Shown here piece after piece: positions 26,962 to 36,319 of a stretch of DNA of 64,000 bases. Source of the stretch: Candidatus Hodarchaeota archaeon (GTDB taxonomy: Archaea; Asgardarchaeota; Heimdallarchaeia; Hodarchaeales; Hodarchaeaceae); NCBI GenBank assembly GCA_016840285.1, contig JAEOSR010000134.1, forward strand, positions 23,123 to 87,122, read 5' to 3'. The translations under genes were made by a program, and so were the position numbers. The notes beneath the pieces are model-generated. The model had not been told where the DNA came from. It ran no database searches and saw only the letters and a list, made by a program, of their open reading frames with translations. The stretch's first letter is position 1. Each line of letters starts with the position of its first letter.

Positions 26962-29900
26962 ATGGCAACCCGCGAAGAAAAACAGATTAGACTGGAGCTA
27001 CCTTCCACATCGGGCGTTGAATGTGAAATAAGGGAAAGTTTAAGTAGGGAAGAATATATCTTCACTTTCTATCAAAACGAGCGTGCAATTAAATCCAGTG
27101 CTGTAGCGAATGAAAAGTTGAGTATAGATCAAATGGTTGATTTATTGAGTGATGCGGGAGTAGAATTCTTCAGTTTTTCAGCTATCTTCGACGTAGCGGA
27201 ATTACTTATAGATTCAATAAAAAAAGAATTTCAGGAATCAATCCCTGGGGTTGAAGAAATCGTTGATCGTCCTGCAGCTAAGGTGAGAGACGATATTGAA
27301 GAATTAGCAGAGACTACATTAACAGCTGAACCAATAGTTGATAGTCAAGTCTCTGCTGAATCCGAAGCAAAAATTTCTATGGATCCCGGCGATAAATTAT
27401 TAAAGAAATTTGAAATGCCCTACTCTCAAAGCGGGTATGCAGGGGTCTATTATTGTCGAGATGGGAAGTACTCCGTTGTTTTATTCCAAAATGAGACTCC
27501 TATAATTCGGAAAAAGTTCCCTAAAGACGCTATTAATGAAGATAATCTTGTTGCGTTAATAAGTGAATCAGGGATTGATTTTCTTTCATTTTCATCTATT
27601 TACGATTCAGCAGAACAAATCCAGAATATCATTTTACATCCTGAAGAGCATGTCGAGACCGAAAAAGTTGATGTAAGCACACAAATAGAAGTTGAGGAGG
27701 ATATAGCAGTCCATTCGGAAGTTGTAGTACCTGCAGACGAAATGGTTATGATCGATTTATCCTCGTTGGATGTGTCAGAGTATACTAGAGCAGAAGATTT
27801 CGATAAATTTGTTGCAAAAGTCACGACGTTTGTAAATGAGGGGCAACCCCTTCCTGTTAAAGAAGTTGAGATTGAACAATCAGGTGGAGTCGATTGCATT
27901 ATTTTACGCCAAATGGATTCGTGGTTTCTTCGATTCAGAACTAGAAGTGGGAAAATTTCAGACGCAGCAGAGGTAAATATCGATCAAGATGAAATTGCCA
28001 GACTTATCAACCAAGAAATACCCCAAATTTCCTTTAGTTATCTCTATGATGCGTCCGAAAAAGTATTTCTGGCAATAGAACAATTAACTAAACGGCCAAT
28101 GGGAGATGTTATTCTGAATGTAGCAGTTGGTCATTTCTTACAAGTAATTGAACAGCATGAAACAGATGGGGATTTTAAAGCCGCTGCTAAAATAACTGAA
28201 GTTCTTCTTAAAAAATTCCGAAATGAGAATAATTCAAAAGGGATTTTACAATTCGGAAAAAAGCTCCTAGATTATTTTGAAGAACAAAAGATGGATACAA
28301 AGGCCATAAAGCTTAGAAACGAATTAATTGAGGAATTATTAGAGATTGACACTGCCATTTCCTTAAAATTTGTGCTAGATTCCTTGGATAGCTTGGAAGC
28401 TAATAACAATCACTTGAATGCAGCTAATCTTTGTGGATTGCTTTTAGACCATTATTTTACTGAAGAAGGTACTGTTGACACTCTCAAGCAAATTCTAATG
28501 CTTGGTCGGAAACAAATCGATTTGTATAAGAATGCGAGACTTCCTTCAGTTATGGAGGAGAATGGTGTAAGATATGCCCATTATGCGATTAGACAATTGA
28601 ATAAGCTTGATGATCAAATTACTCCAGAAGAAAAAGAAGTTTTTATTGAAGATTTAATGTATCTCTTAGATCAGGCTTTTGAGTCCCAAGAAGAACGAAA
28701 GGCGAATTTCGAATTACTTGAAGCTCTTGAAAATACATTAAATCTACTCAAAGAAGAAACAGGTGATAAAACAACTTACAAAAAGTATGTTGAAAAGCTA
28801 TTAGTATCACTGGAAACCCAGGGAAAGAAAAATAAAGCATTAAATTTCACTGTTGAAGCGTCGAAATATCTATTAGATCCAGAGAATTATGTAAAAGCCT
28901 GCGATTATGGAAATCGAGCAATAAAATTGTTTTATGAACTAGAAAAAATCCCTGAAGCTATAGAATTTAGTTTGGATGTTGTTAGGGAGCTTGTTGGGAT
29001 AAAAGAAACGACTGCAGCCCGAGATTATTTGAAATTTGTGGAATCTCTAGTTAATAAGGCTTATGAGGCGGATGATAAAAGTCGTCTTGAAAAAAACTTA
29101 ATCATCGGGGATTTATATGGGAAATTGGGTTTGAAGGACCAAGCAAAAGCATATATTCAAGCTGCTCTTCAAACAATTGGTGAACCAAAAAAGCGTGAAA
29201 AGATCGTTCTGGATTATGTTGGAGAACTCTTAGTGAGTCACGCGACTTTGTCAGCTCAAGAGATGATCAATCAAGAACTCTCACGATTATTAAATGCTCA
29301 GAAAATTAAAGAAGGAATAAAATTCATCCAAAATTTCATTGCAGAATTACGAAAATACAACCAACATGATATGGTTTTCGAATATATGAAATATTGTTCA
29401 AGTCTAATGATTCAAACTGAACATTCAGATTACAAAGTGTTACAAAATTTCATTAAGGATTTACAAGAAGCTAATGCTCTAGATCGTGCAGCTTTAATTT
29501 TAAACCAATTAATAACTCTTCAATATAACCAAAAAGATTATACTAGAGCTATTGATCGAATTAATCAATTTATTGACCATCTAGTAGAAAACACCGAAAG
29601 ATTTGATTTAATTGAATATTATATCGAAAGAATAGGAGATACTTATCGTGAGATGGGCGATTCAGAGGGAGCCATGGATGCATTATTCACTTTTCAAAAG
29701 CGTATGCTCAACCTCTCAATAGAGCTAGCTCAAAAGGTAACTGATGCGATTCTCAAAGAATTAGAAGCCAAAGATGATTTCAAGAAATCCATCAGTATTG
29801 TTTCATCATTGATTGAAAAACAGTTAGAGTCAGGAAAGTACGAAGATGCTTACATCTTCAGTGTTCAAAATGCTAGATATTATGAGCGATTAGGGGACAT

Positions 29901-32457
29901 TGGTAAAGTAATTCAATACTTAGAAGATGTTCGAGATAAATTTCTCAATTATAAACAATTTGAAGAAGCCAATAGAATGACCGATCTCATCCTCAGATTT
30001 GGACGGGGCCACAAAAAGTACAAACAGGCAATTACCTCAATGAAAGATTACTCTAAAAGCGCATTAGATCGAGGAGACACAACAACAGCTACAAAATTTG
30101 CTTTAGAAATGGCTGAATTACTAGAAGAAGAGGCTCAGGGGGAGAAAGCCCTTGAATTTCTGCAAATGGTATTTAACACGATATATGAAAAAGAGGATAG
30201 AGAGTCAGCACTACAAGTCTTTCAACGAATTATGGAGATTAGAGCAGAGAAAGATGAATTTAAGAAAATCGCTAAAAAATATATAGATCCTCTGATCCAC
30301 AAGTACCCTGATATTAAACTCATTGAGATTGCCAATCAAGCAATAAAACCATCTTTTGAGGATTTCTTTTCTTTTACAGAGAAGATCTATGATAATATGC
30401 TTGAATCCAATGAAATCTCAGAAGAAATCGCAGAGGCAATTGTTAATTTTGTGAATTCAACGTATAATGAGGGATGGGGAGACGAAGGAGATAGAATTGC
30501 AAATAAATACGCAACTAGGTTTCTAGACATTGAGAGAGTCCCCTTCGCGTCACGTTTAATGGCAACAGTTTTGGAAAGAACCGAGAAACCTGTATCAGAA
30601 GTAATTCCAGCATCTTTCAACTTCATCAAAGGGCTTATTAGTAATTCTTTATTAGAGGATGCGCGAGAATACGCTGATCGTGTTATTACTATGGTTACTT
30701 CTGAAAAGAAGTTTGGTGGTGAGGGTAGAGTGCTTGCAGCAAAAATTGCAGAAAAGTTTGCTGTTTATGTGGCTTCCGAAAACCCAGATCTAGCATCAGA
30801 ATACGCTTATCAGGCATCAACGTTCTATCGGAGTATCAATGATTTTGAAGGTGTTGTTACAGTCTATACAAATCTCGCTAATAAAATCACCTCTCCAAAG
30901 CAAGCTATTAGAACCTTTAAGAGAGGTATCAAGATCTGTAAAAAGTTCAAAGCTGATAAATCTGAAGCAAAATTACTTTCTCGTCTAACAGAATATCTTA
31001 TTTCCTCTAATAATGTCGCTGCTATCGCTTCATTCCAGCAAACATTAGAAAAATACGAAGAATTACAAGACCTTGATGAATTATTTAACATCGCATATAA
31101 TCTAATTGATACTGCTGTCAAGTCTGATAATCTTAAAATAGCATATACTTATCTTGATTATCTATCTCGATTAAGTACAATGATAAATAGGACTGAGGAC
31201 ATTGGGGGAATCATAGTCTTCTTGTTACGTCACGCGAAAGAAGTAAAGGATGACGAACAGATAGAGTTGGTTCAGAAATACATCAAAGAACTGGAAATAA
31301 AGCCAAAGAAGTACAAAAAAGACTATGCAATCCTGGCGGGGGAGAGGATGACTCATATAGAATCGCAACTCGGAGAGATAAAAGCTGTTGAATTAGAGGA
31401 AGAACCTGAACCCGTTCCCAAGCTTGTTAAAGCAGATGCGATTATTCCCCCTCCATTAGAAGCCCCTACTGAAGATATTTCTAAAGAAATTATCGAAGAA
31501 GAGATTGATGAAGAATTTGTGAGCGTAATAAAAGAATTCAGAGAAGAAGACACCCAAGTTGAAACGAGTCGTGAGGTTCACTTCCCTACTCCAGAGGAGA
31601 TTCCCCCTCAAAGGATGGTTGAACCAAGTTTTGCGGAACTTCCTGGTACGGATGAGCCTGAAGTCTTGCAACCTGAACTTGAAGAGTTAATTGAGCCTCC
31701 ACTTCATGAGGAACCAGATATACCAAAAATGGGAGCACTTTCCGATGAAGAGATCAGTTCATTATTCTCTGCATCACTGACTCCGAGTCCAAAGGCTGAC
31801 ATTCCTCAAGAGAGCATACCACAACTAATAAAAGAAATTCCTCCTGAAATTTCGGAGGAGAAAAAATCAGCTTTAACAGAGGATGAATTAGATTCCCTCT
31901 TTATTCCAAGTGTAGAAACTCCATCTATTGTTGCAGAACAACCAGAAGTATTAGAAGAAGAGATACCAGAAGATGATGAATGGGAGGTTGATGCTTTTGG
32001 ACGATTGTGGAAAAGAGAAACTTTAACTCCTTCTGAGGGCGCCTTAATGGATTCAAAACTCGAAACCCATGAACCTCCGAGTGATTTATCCGATGCAACT
32101 CCCGACTTAACTCCTCTTGAAAGAATCATTCAAGATGACGAAGATAAAGAGGTTACAGAAGATATAACTACTGATATTTTTCATGAAGTATTAACAGAAC
32201 CCAAAGAAATAGTTCCACAGGAACCTCAAATTGAATCGATTGCAAACGTCTTGAAACAAGAAGAAAAAACCGTTTCCACCGACATATTTGATGTTCCTCA
32301 AGTGGTTTATCAAGAAATCACTCCTCCTGAAGAAACAAAAGAATCTGAAGTGAAAATCCCTGATCTTGCCGATTTATTCTCAGATGCGCTTTCTGAATTA
32401 GGTACAATCAGTGGTGAAGCAGGGAAGCCTGACGAAGAGAAAAAGAAGAAAAAATGA
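26962..32457 (+). CDS. Giant 1831-residue helical-repeat protein
   Basis: No family is recognised. Residues 1-375 hold three copies of a small alpha/beta module ending in FSFSAIFDVAE, LSFSSIYDSAE or ISFSYLYDASE, separated by acidic linkers. Residues about 380-1460 are uniformly helical with a TPR-like rhythm of helix pairs (QLESGKYEDAYIFS, KGLISNSLLEDAREYA), suggesting an alpha solenoid. Residues 1463-1831 are acidic, Pro/Glu-rich and probably disordered, with repeated short motifs (EEISSLF near 1590, EDELDSLF near 1637, LADLFSDAL near 1802) and a Lys-rich end. No signal peptide or membrane segment is visible. It looks like a cytoplasmic scaffold. Confidence 0.75.
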   Translation: MATREEKQIRLELPSTSGVECEIRESLSREEYIFTFYQNERAIKSSAVANEKLSIDQMVDLLSDAGVEFFSFSAIFDVAELLIDSIKKEFQESIPGVEEIVDRPAAKVRDDIEELAETTLTAEPIVDSQVSAESEAKISMDPGDKLLKKFEMPYSQSGYAGVYYCRDGKYSVVLFQNETPIIRKKFPKDAINEDNLVALISESGIDFLSFSSIYDSAEQIQNIILHPEEHVETEKVDVSTQIEVEEDIAVHSEVVVPADEMVMIDLSSLDVSEYTRAEDFDKFVAKVTTFVNEGQPLPVKEVEIEQSGGVDCIILRQMDSWFLRFRTRSGKISDAAEVNIDQDEIARLINQEIPQISFSYLYDASEKVFLAIEQLTKRPMGDVILNVAVGHFLQVIEQHETDGDFKAAAKITEVLLKKFRNENNSKGILQFGKKLLDYFEEQKMDTKAIKLRNELIEELLEIDTAISLKFVLDSLDSLEANNNHLNAANLCGLLLDHYFTEEGTVDTLKQILMLGRKQIDLYKNARLPSVMEENGVRYAHYAIRQLNKLDDQITPEEKEVFIEDLMYLLDQAFESQEERKANFELLEALENTLNLLKEETGDKTTYKKYVEKLLVSLETQGKKNKALNFTVEASKYLLDPENYVKACDYGNRAIKLFYELEKIPEAIEFSLDVVRELVGIKETTAARDYLKFVESLVNKAYEADDKSRLEKNLIIGDLYGKLGLKDQAKAYIQAALQTIGEPKKREKIVLDYVGELLVSHATLSAQEMINQELSRLLNAQKIKEGIKFIQNFIAELRKYNQHDMVFEYMKYCSSLMIQTEHSDYKVLQNFIKDLQEANALDRAALILNQLITLQYNQKDYTRAIDRINQFIDHLVENTERFDLIEYYIERIGDTYREMGDSEGAMDALFTFQKRMLNLSIELAQKVTDAILKELEAKDDFKKSISIVSSLIEKQLESGKYEDAYIFSVQNARYYERLGDIGKVIQYLEDVRDKFLNYKQFEEANRMTDLILRFGRGHKKYKQAITSMKDYSKSALDRGDTTTATKFALEMAELLEEEAQGEKALEFLQMVFNTIYEKEDRESALQVFQRIMEIRAEKDEFKKIAKKYIDPLIHKYPDIKLIEIANQAIKPSFEDFFSFTEKIYDNMLESNEISEEIAEAIVNFVNSTYNEGWGDEGDRIANKYATRFLDIERVPFASRLMATVLERTEKPVSEVIPASFNFIKGLISNSLLEDAREYADRVITMVTSEKKFGGEGRVLAAKIAEKFAVYVASENPDLASEYAYQASTFYRSINDFEGVVTVYTNLANKITSPKQAIRTFKRGIKICKKFKADKSEAKLLSRLTEYLISSNNVAAIASFQQTLEKYEELQDLDELFNIAYNLIDTAVKSDNLKIAYTYLDYLSRLSTMINRTEDIGGIIVFLLRHAKEVKDDEQIELVQKYIKELEIKPKKYKKDYAILAGERMTHIESQLGEIKAVELEEEPEPVPKLVKADAIIPPPLEAPTEDISKEIIEEEIDEEFVSVIKEFREEDTQVETSREVHFPTPEEIPPQRMVEPSFAELPGTDEPEVLQPELEELIEPPLHEEPDIPKMGALSDEEISSLFSASLTPSPKADIPQESIPQLIKEIPPEISEEKKSALTEDELDSLFIPSVETPSIVAEQPEVLEEEIPEDDEWEVDAFGRLWKRETLTPSEGALMDSKLETHEPPSDLSDATPDLTPLERIIQDDEDKEVTEDITTDIFHEVLTEPKEIVPQEPQIESIANVLKQEEKTVSTDIFDVPQVVYQEITPPEETKESEVKIPDLADLFSDALSELGTISGEAGKPDEEKKKKK

Positions 32458-32508
32458 ATTTTCAAGACATCCTCAGTATTATATTTATTCGATAAATTCA
32501 AGGAAGAA

Positions 32509-33645
32509 TCATATTTTCCTATTTTTCCCATATTTATCAGTATTGTATAAGGGAAATTTAACGATTTCAGCCTCGTGCGATTTTCCACGAACTTCAAACT
32601 GAATTGGAGTACCTTCCTCCTTCATCTCCGTATTTACGTATCCCATTCCGACGCCAAGGTTGATCAGGGGTGAGAATCCCCCAGATGTTGCCATACCAAT
32701 TTCATGTCCATCTTTAAACAGGCACATTCCAGCTCTTGGGCTAGGCCCCTTTTTCTGGGCTACAAATCCAACACGGGTACGAGACGATCCATGTTCTGAG
32801 AAATATTCAAGTTGGGACTTTCCGATGAAATAGTGTTTATCCATGTGAACAAAAGGTGGGAAGAAAAGATCAGCCTCAATAGGATTAGTATTTTCATCAA
32901 TATCATTACCGTACAGAGCTAATCCCGCTTCGAGACGAAGAGAGTCTCTCGCTCCGAGACCACAAGGTTGACTCCCAGCATCAATAAGAAGGTTCCAAAT
33001 TTTTTCTGCTTTAGTTGGATTTTCTACGGTCGTGTTTAGGACGATAATCTCACACCCTTTTTCTCCAGTGTACCCAGTTCCAGATATCAAGAGTTCAACA
33101 TCATCAAATGTCGCTGTTAGGATACACCAAGGAAGAGGGGGTTCAATTTTCCCCTTGAAAGCTGATAATAACACATCTTGGAATTTTGGTCCTTGTAATG
33201 CGAACATGGCGGAAATCGGGGAGATATCTACTAATGAAATATCAAGATCTGAATATTCGTTGAGAATATTTTTGATAGTTTCCATCCATAATTTAATCTT
33301 TACAAGATTTCCTGCATTCCAAACTACTAACCACTTATTACTCTTGATTCTTGCAAAAACTAAGTCGTCTCGGAAGCCTCCTTGTTCATTTAACATGAAA
33401 GTATAGGAAGCTCTACCGTCTTGGGTCTTTGAGAGATCTCTAGGTACAAATAAATTCAGGAACTTCTCTGTATCGTCTCCTTTGATCCACATCCGGCCCA
33501 TATGAGATACATCAAAACAACCTACGCTGTTTCTTACAGCCATATGCTCTTCTTTAATTGAGCTATACATAACAGGCATCTGAAATCCAGAGAAATTAAT
33601 TATATCACCATTTTCAGAGTGCCAATTATAGAGTTGAGTTTTCAT
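32509..33645 (-). CDS. gcvT: Aminomethyltransferase, glycine cleavage T protein
   Basis: This 378-residue protein matches GcvT in length and motifs: the N-terminal YNWHSENGDIINFSGF, then GCFDVSHMGRMWIKG, SGTGYTGEKGCEI, and GLGARDSLRLEAGLALYG, which includes the folate-binding aspartate. It takes the aminomethyl group from the lipoyl H protein, releases ammonia and makes methylene-tetrahydrofolate or its methanopterin analogue. It is divergent from glyA with a 15-bp palindrome between them. The other glycine cleavage subunits lie 22-29 kb away in this window. Confidence 0.93.
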   Translation of the reverse strand: MKTQLYNWHSENGDIINFSGFQMPVMYSSIKEEHMAVRNSVGCFDVSHMGRMWIKGDDTEKFLNLFVPRDLSKTQDGRASYTFMLNEQGGFRDDLVFARIKSNKWLVVWNAGNLVKIKLWMETIKNILNEYSDLDISLVDISPISAMFALQGPKFQDVLLSAFKGKIEPPLPWCILTATFDDVELLISGTGYTGEKGCEIIVLNTTVENPTKAEKIWNLLIDAGSQPCGLGARDSLRLEAGLALYGNDIDENTNPIEADLFFPPFVHMDKHYFIGKSQLEYFSEHGSSRTRVGFVAQKKGPSPRAGMCLFKDGHEIGMATSGGFSPLINLGVGMGYVNTEMKEEGTPIQFEVRGKSHEAEIVKFPLYNTDKYGKNRKI

Positions 33646-33744
33646 GCTTGATCACTACGCCAATCAGAGTAGATTCTTTCTTCGTAACAACTGAGTAGGA
33701 TGTTGAATCTCTTTATAACAAAAAGAGGTTTTAAAAAGTATTAT

Positions 33745-33759
33745 TTTGATCAGATCAAA
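33745..33759. promoter_or_regulatory. Perfect palindrome between gcvT and glyA
   Basis: TTTGATCAGATCAAA is a seven-base arm, one-base centre, perfect inverted repeat. It sits 100 bases upstream of the gcvT start and 124 bases upstream of the glyA ATG, inside the divergent AT-rich promoter region. I infer a regulator site serving one or both one-carbon genes. I did not find the same motif before gcvPA. Confidence 0.45.
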
Positions 33760-33882
33760 TATATATCTAGACAATTGTTAACATCTTGAGAATTCTTTTA
33801 AATTTTAGTTGTTAATGTGTTAATACAATAACTTAACCCAATTTTTGAGAACTACTACTAGAATGTGATTGGTGAGAAGTAT

Positions 33883-35214
33883 ATGTCTTTAGATCCTGAT
33901 TTTATGAAAATTAGATCCATTTTGGAAAAACATCATGATTATTGGCGGAATGCAATTCCCCTTATTGCAAGTGAAAATGTAACCAGTCCAGCAGTCCGAG
34001 AGGCTGCAATCTCTGACCTTGTCCATCGGTATGCAGAGGGTTGGATAGGTGAACGAGTGTATCCAGGAAATCAATACTTTGATGAAATTGAGGAATTATG
34101 TCTAAAGTTGTTGAGAGAGATTTTTGACGCTCCCTTCATTGATGCACGTCCTATTTCTGGTGTGGTAGCCAATCTTACGGTGTATACTGCATTTGCACAA
34201 GCTAATGATAAGATGTTGGCGATCTCCATCCCTGTTGGAGGCCATATCTCGTCTGGACCATTGAAAGCAAAAACTGGGGCATTTATAGGAGGAACAGCTG
34301 GAGCTGTCTCACGATTGGACGTTGACTATATTCCATTTGATCGTTATGGTTTAAATATTGATGTTGAGGCGGCTATCAAAGCCATTCGAGAAAAAGAGCC
34401 AAAGATCATCCAGTTTGGAGCTAGTGTTTTTCTATTTCCTCATCCTGTCAAAGAGCTTGCACCAATAGCCCATGAAGTGGGAGCTCATGTGAACTACGAC
34501 GCTGCGCATGTTGCTGGATTGATTGCAGCAAAACAATTTCAAGATCCTCTCCAGGAGGGAACTGATACAATGACAATGTCAACTCACAAAACATTTCCTG
34601 GTCCTCAAAAAGGGATAGTGATAGCAGCACGAGAAGAGCTTGCAGAGAAGATCAAATCAGCAGCATTCCCTAGTACGACCTCAAATCACCATCTTATGCA
34701 TGTGGCAGGCCTGGCAGTTGCTGCTGCCGAATTTAAGAAATTTGGTGTTCCTTATTCTAAACAAATAATTGCTAATGCAAAATTTTTAGGTCAAGCGTTA
34801 TATGAAAGAGGCTTTCAAGTAGTATGTCCTGAAAAGGGCTTCACAGAATCTCATACTCTCCTGGTTGATATTAGTAATTTTCAAGACACAATTGGGTTAG
34901 GAGCTGATGTCGAACAACGGTTGGAAAAAGCTAGCATTGTGGCCAATCGCAATCTCCTACCGTGGGATATTATCGAAAAACGTCACTATACAAATCCAGG
35001 GGGAATACGTATTGGAACACAGGAAATTACGCGACTAGGAATGAAGGAAAAAGAAATGGAACGAATTGCTGAATTCTTTAAAGCGGTTCTTGTGGACCAA
35101 AAAGATCCTGTTAATGTTTCAAAAGAAGTTGCTGAATTCCGTTCGGATTTTCAAACGATCCAATATGGTTTTGAATCAGCTAGGAAGGCCTATGATTATA
35201 TAAAGATTGCTTAA
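33883..35214 (+). CDS. glyA: Serine hydroxymethyltransferase
   Basis: This protein of about 443 residues belongs to the archaeal branch of the PLP fold-type I enzymes. The PLP lysine is in STHKTFPGPQKG, the cofactor-phosphate and active-site marks include VNYDAAHVAGLIA and PLIASENV near the N-terminus, and TNPGGIRIGTQEITRLG lies near the C-terminus. It interconverts serine and glycine with a one-carbon unit on a pterin carrier. A GTG at 33865 is in frame, but GGTGAG (33871-33876) lies six bases before the ATG at 33883, so I chose that. Its 3' end overlaps the convergent membrane-protein gene by 35 bases. Confidence 0.92.
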   Translation: MSLDPDFMKIRSILEKHHDYWRNAIPLIASENVTSPAVREAAISDLVHRYAEGWIGERVYPGNQYFDEIEELCLKLLREIFDAPFIDARPISGVVANLTVYTAFAQANDKMLAISIPVGGHISSGPLKAKTGAFIGGTAGAVSRLDVDYIPFDRYGLNIDVEAAIKAIREKEPKIIQFGASVFLFPHPVKELAPIAHEVGAHVNYDAAHVAGLIAAKQFQDPLQEGTDTMTMSTHKTFPGPQKGIVIAAREELAEKIKSAAFPSTTSNHHLMHVAGLAVAAAEFKKFGVPYSKQIIANAKFLGQALYERGFQVVCPEKGFTESHTLLVDISNFQDTIGLGADVEQRLEKASIVANRNLLPWDIIEKRHYTNPGGIRIGTQEITRLGMKEKEMERIAEFFKAVLVDQKDPVNVSKEVAEFRSDFQTIQYGFESARKAYDYIKIA

Positions 35215-35641
35215 TACGACTCAATAATTTGTTTCCATAAGTAGAACCAATTGATGCAAAAAACATAGAAATAAGACCAACAGGAAAAATGAAGATGAGA
35301 TAAAGATAGAGAATTAATAAAATAGACATCCCTCTGGCGAATTCTTCCCATTCACCTGTTGGTGGAGGACCCGTAAATTCTATAAGCACTAATACACCTA
35401 ATATTAAAGATAGTAATAGGATCACTAGAAACCCAGAGAATCCTACAGCAAGAATACCATCAGAATTTCTTTTACTCAAGCAACTAGTGATGAAAGAACT
35501 AGGAATGGCAGGAAGAACAAAAATAATTTCTGTGATTATTAAATTGAAAAGGAATGGGTATAGAATTGAGAAGTGAAAAGAATTTACCATTCCTATGATA
35601 ACTAAAAAGACAATGAATAGTGTAAGAAAATAATTAGCCAT
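35180..35641 (-). CDS. Small four-helix membrane protein
   Basis: This 153-residue protein has four predicted membrane segments, beginning about residues 3, 28, 68 and 108, with a loop containing FTGPPPTGEWEEF between the third and fourth. It has no recognised family. An SD-like TTGGAG lies about ten bases before the ATG. The last 35 bases overlap the end of glyA on the other strand, so the two transcripts are convergent. Confidence 0.55.
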   Translation of the reverse strand: MANYFLTLFIVFLVIIGMVNSFHFSILYPFLFNLIITEIIFVLPAIPSSFITSCLSKRNSDGILAVGFSGFLVILLLSLILGVLVLIEFTGPPPTGEWEEFARGMSILLILYLYLIFIFPVGLISMFFASIGSTYGNKLLSRIKQSLYNHRPS

Positions 35642-35863
35642 TCCGACTCCAATTGATTTCTTCTCCTGTTGTAAGTCTCTTATTATTGATCTTAATAACG
35701 ATACATTCTTGCACTTTTCCGTTAAAATATCCCCACATTTTCAAACTGTAATGAATGACAGAATTGAAATTAAAAAAAATATTGCACACCCGCAATAAAA
35801 GCTCGTAGATTTACTCCCCTTTTACTATGGTTTCATGGTCCAATCATTGGGGGAAAGCCAAAT

Positions 35864-36175
35864 TCACTTCCAGTCATTTGTTGCAAGCCATTCTTCAACA
35901 GTTTCTTTGAGTGTTGCCCAGGGTTTACTGGAGTTAAGTGTGAAAGCTTTTGCAGGTGCCCAGTAACTAGAAATCTTTCCCTCTGCATCAGGATCCGCTC
36001 TTCTTCGTTTTTGCCACCGTTGGATGACCACAATTCGTTTATTAGCATCATCAACATTTTGGACGAGAAGGACTGCGGTCCACCAACGGCCTCTACGCGA
36101 AATAGTCTTTCCCTTGATCAAATGGTAGTATTCTGATTTATAGGGGAATTTTTCATCTTCGTTAGATCCACTCAC
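35864..36175 (-). CDS. Unknown 103-residue basic protein
   Basis: This small soluble protein is rich in tryptophan, lysine and arginine, with YYHLIKGKTISRRGRWWTAV, then RIVVIQRWQKRRR and a helical end (PWATLKETVEEWLATNDW). The strand-strand-helix pattern suggests a compact alpha/beta fold. I do not recognise it. The gap between its stop and the upstream end of the four-helix gene is 222 bases, so linkage is uncertain. It diverges from the polytopic membrane protein at 36320. Confidence 0.55.
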   Translation of the reverse strand: MSGSNEDEKFPYKSEYYHLIKGKTISRRGRWWTAVLLVQNVDDANKRIVVIQRWQKRRRADPDAEGKISSYWAPAKAFTLNSSKPWATLKETVEEWLATNDWK

Positions 36176-36319
36176 GATGTTTTTCTCCCAGAATAGGAGT
36201 AGTTAAAAATCAGTTTTTTAAAAATGGCACCTTGGATTCGTTTTTAAGCGACTCAAGGGGTATGTTTATAAAAAGAGTTGTGCATCCAACTTAGGTGAAC
36301 TAGAGGAGTAGAACTTCTA

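Noticed and set aside
35833..36057. Minus-strand frame overlapping the 103-residue gene
   Set aside because: Same strand, different frame, with an internal start; the 103-residue frame has the better composition and a full start.
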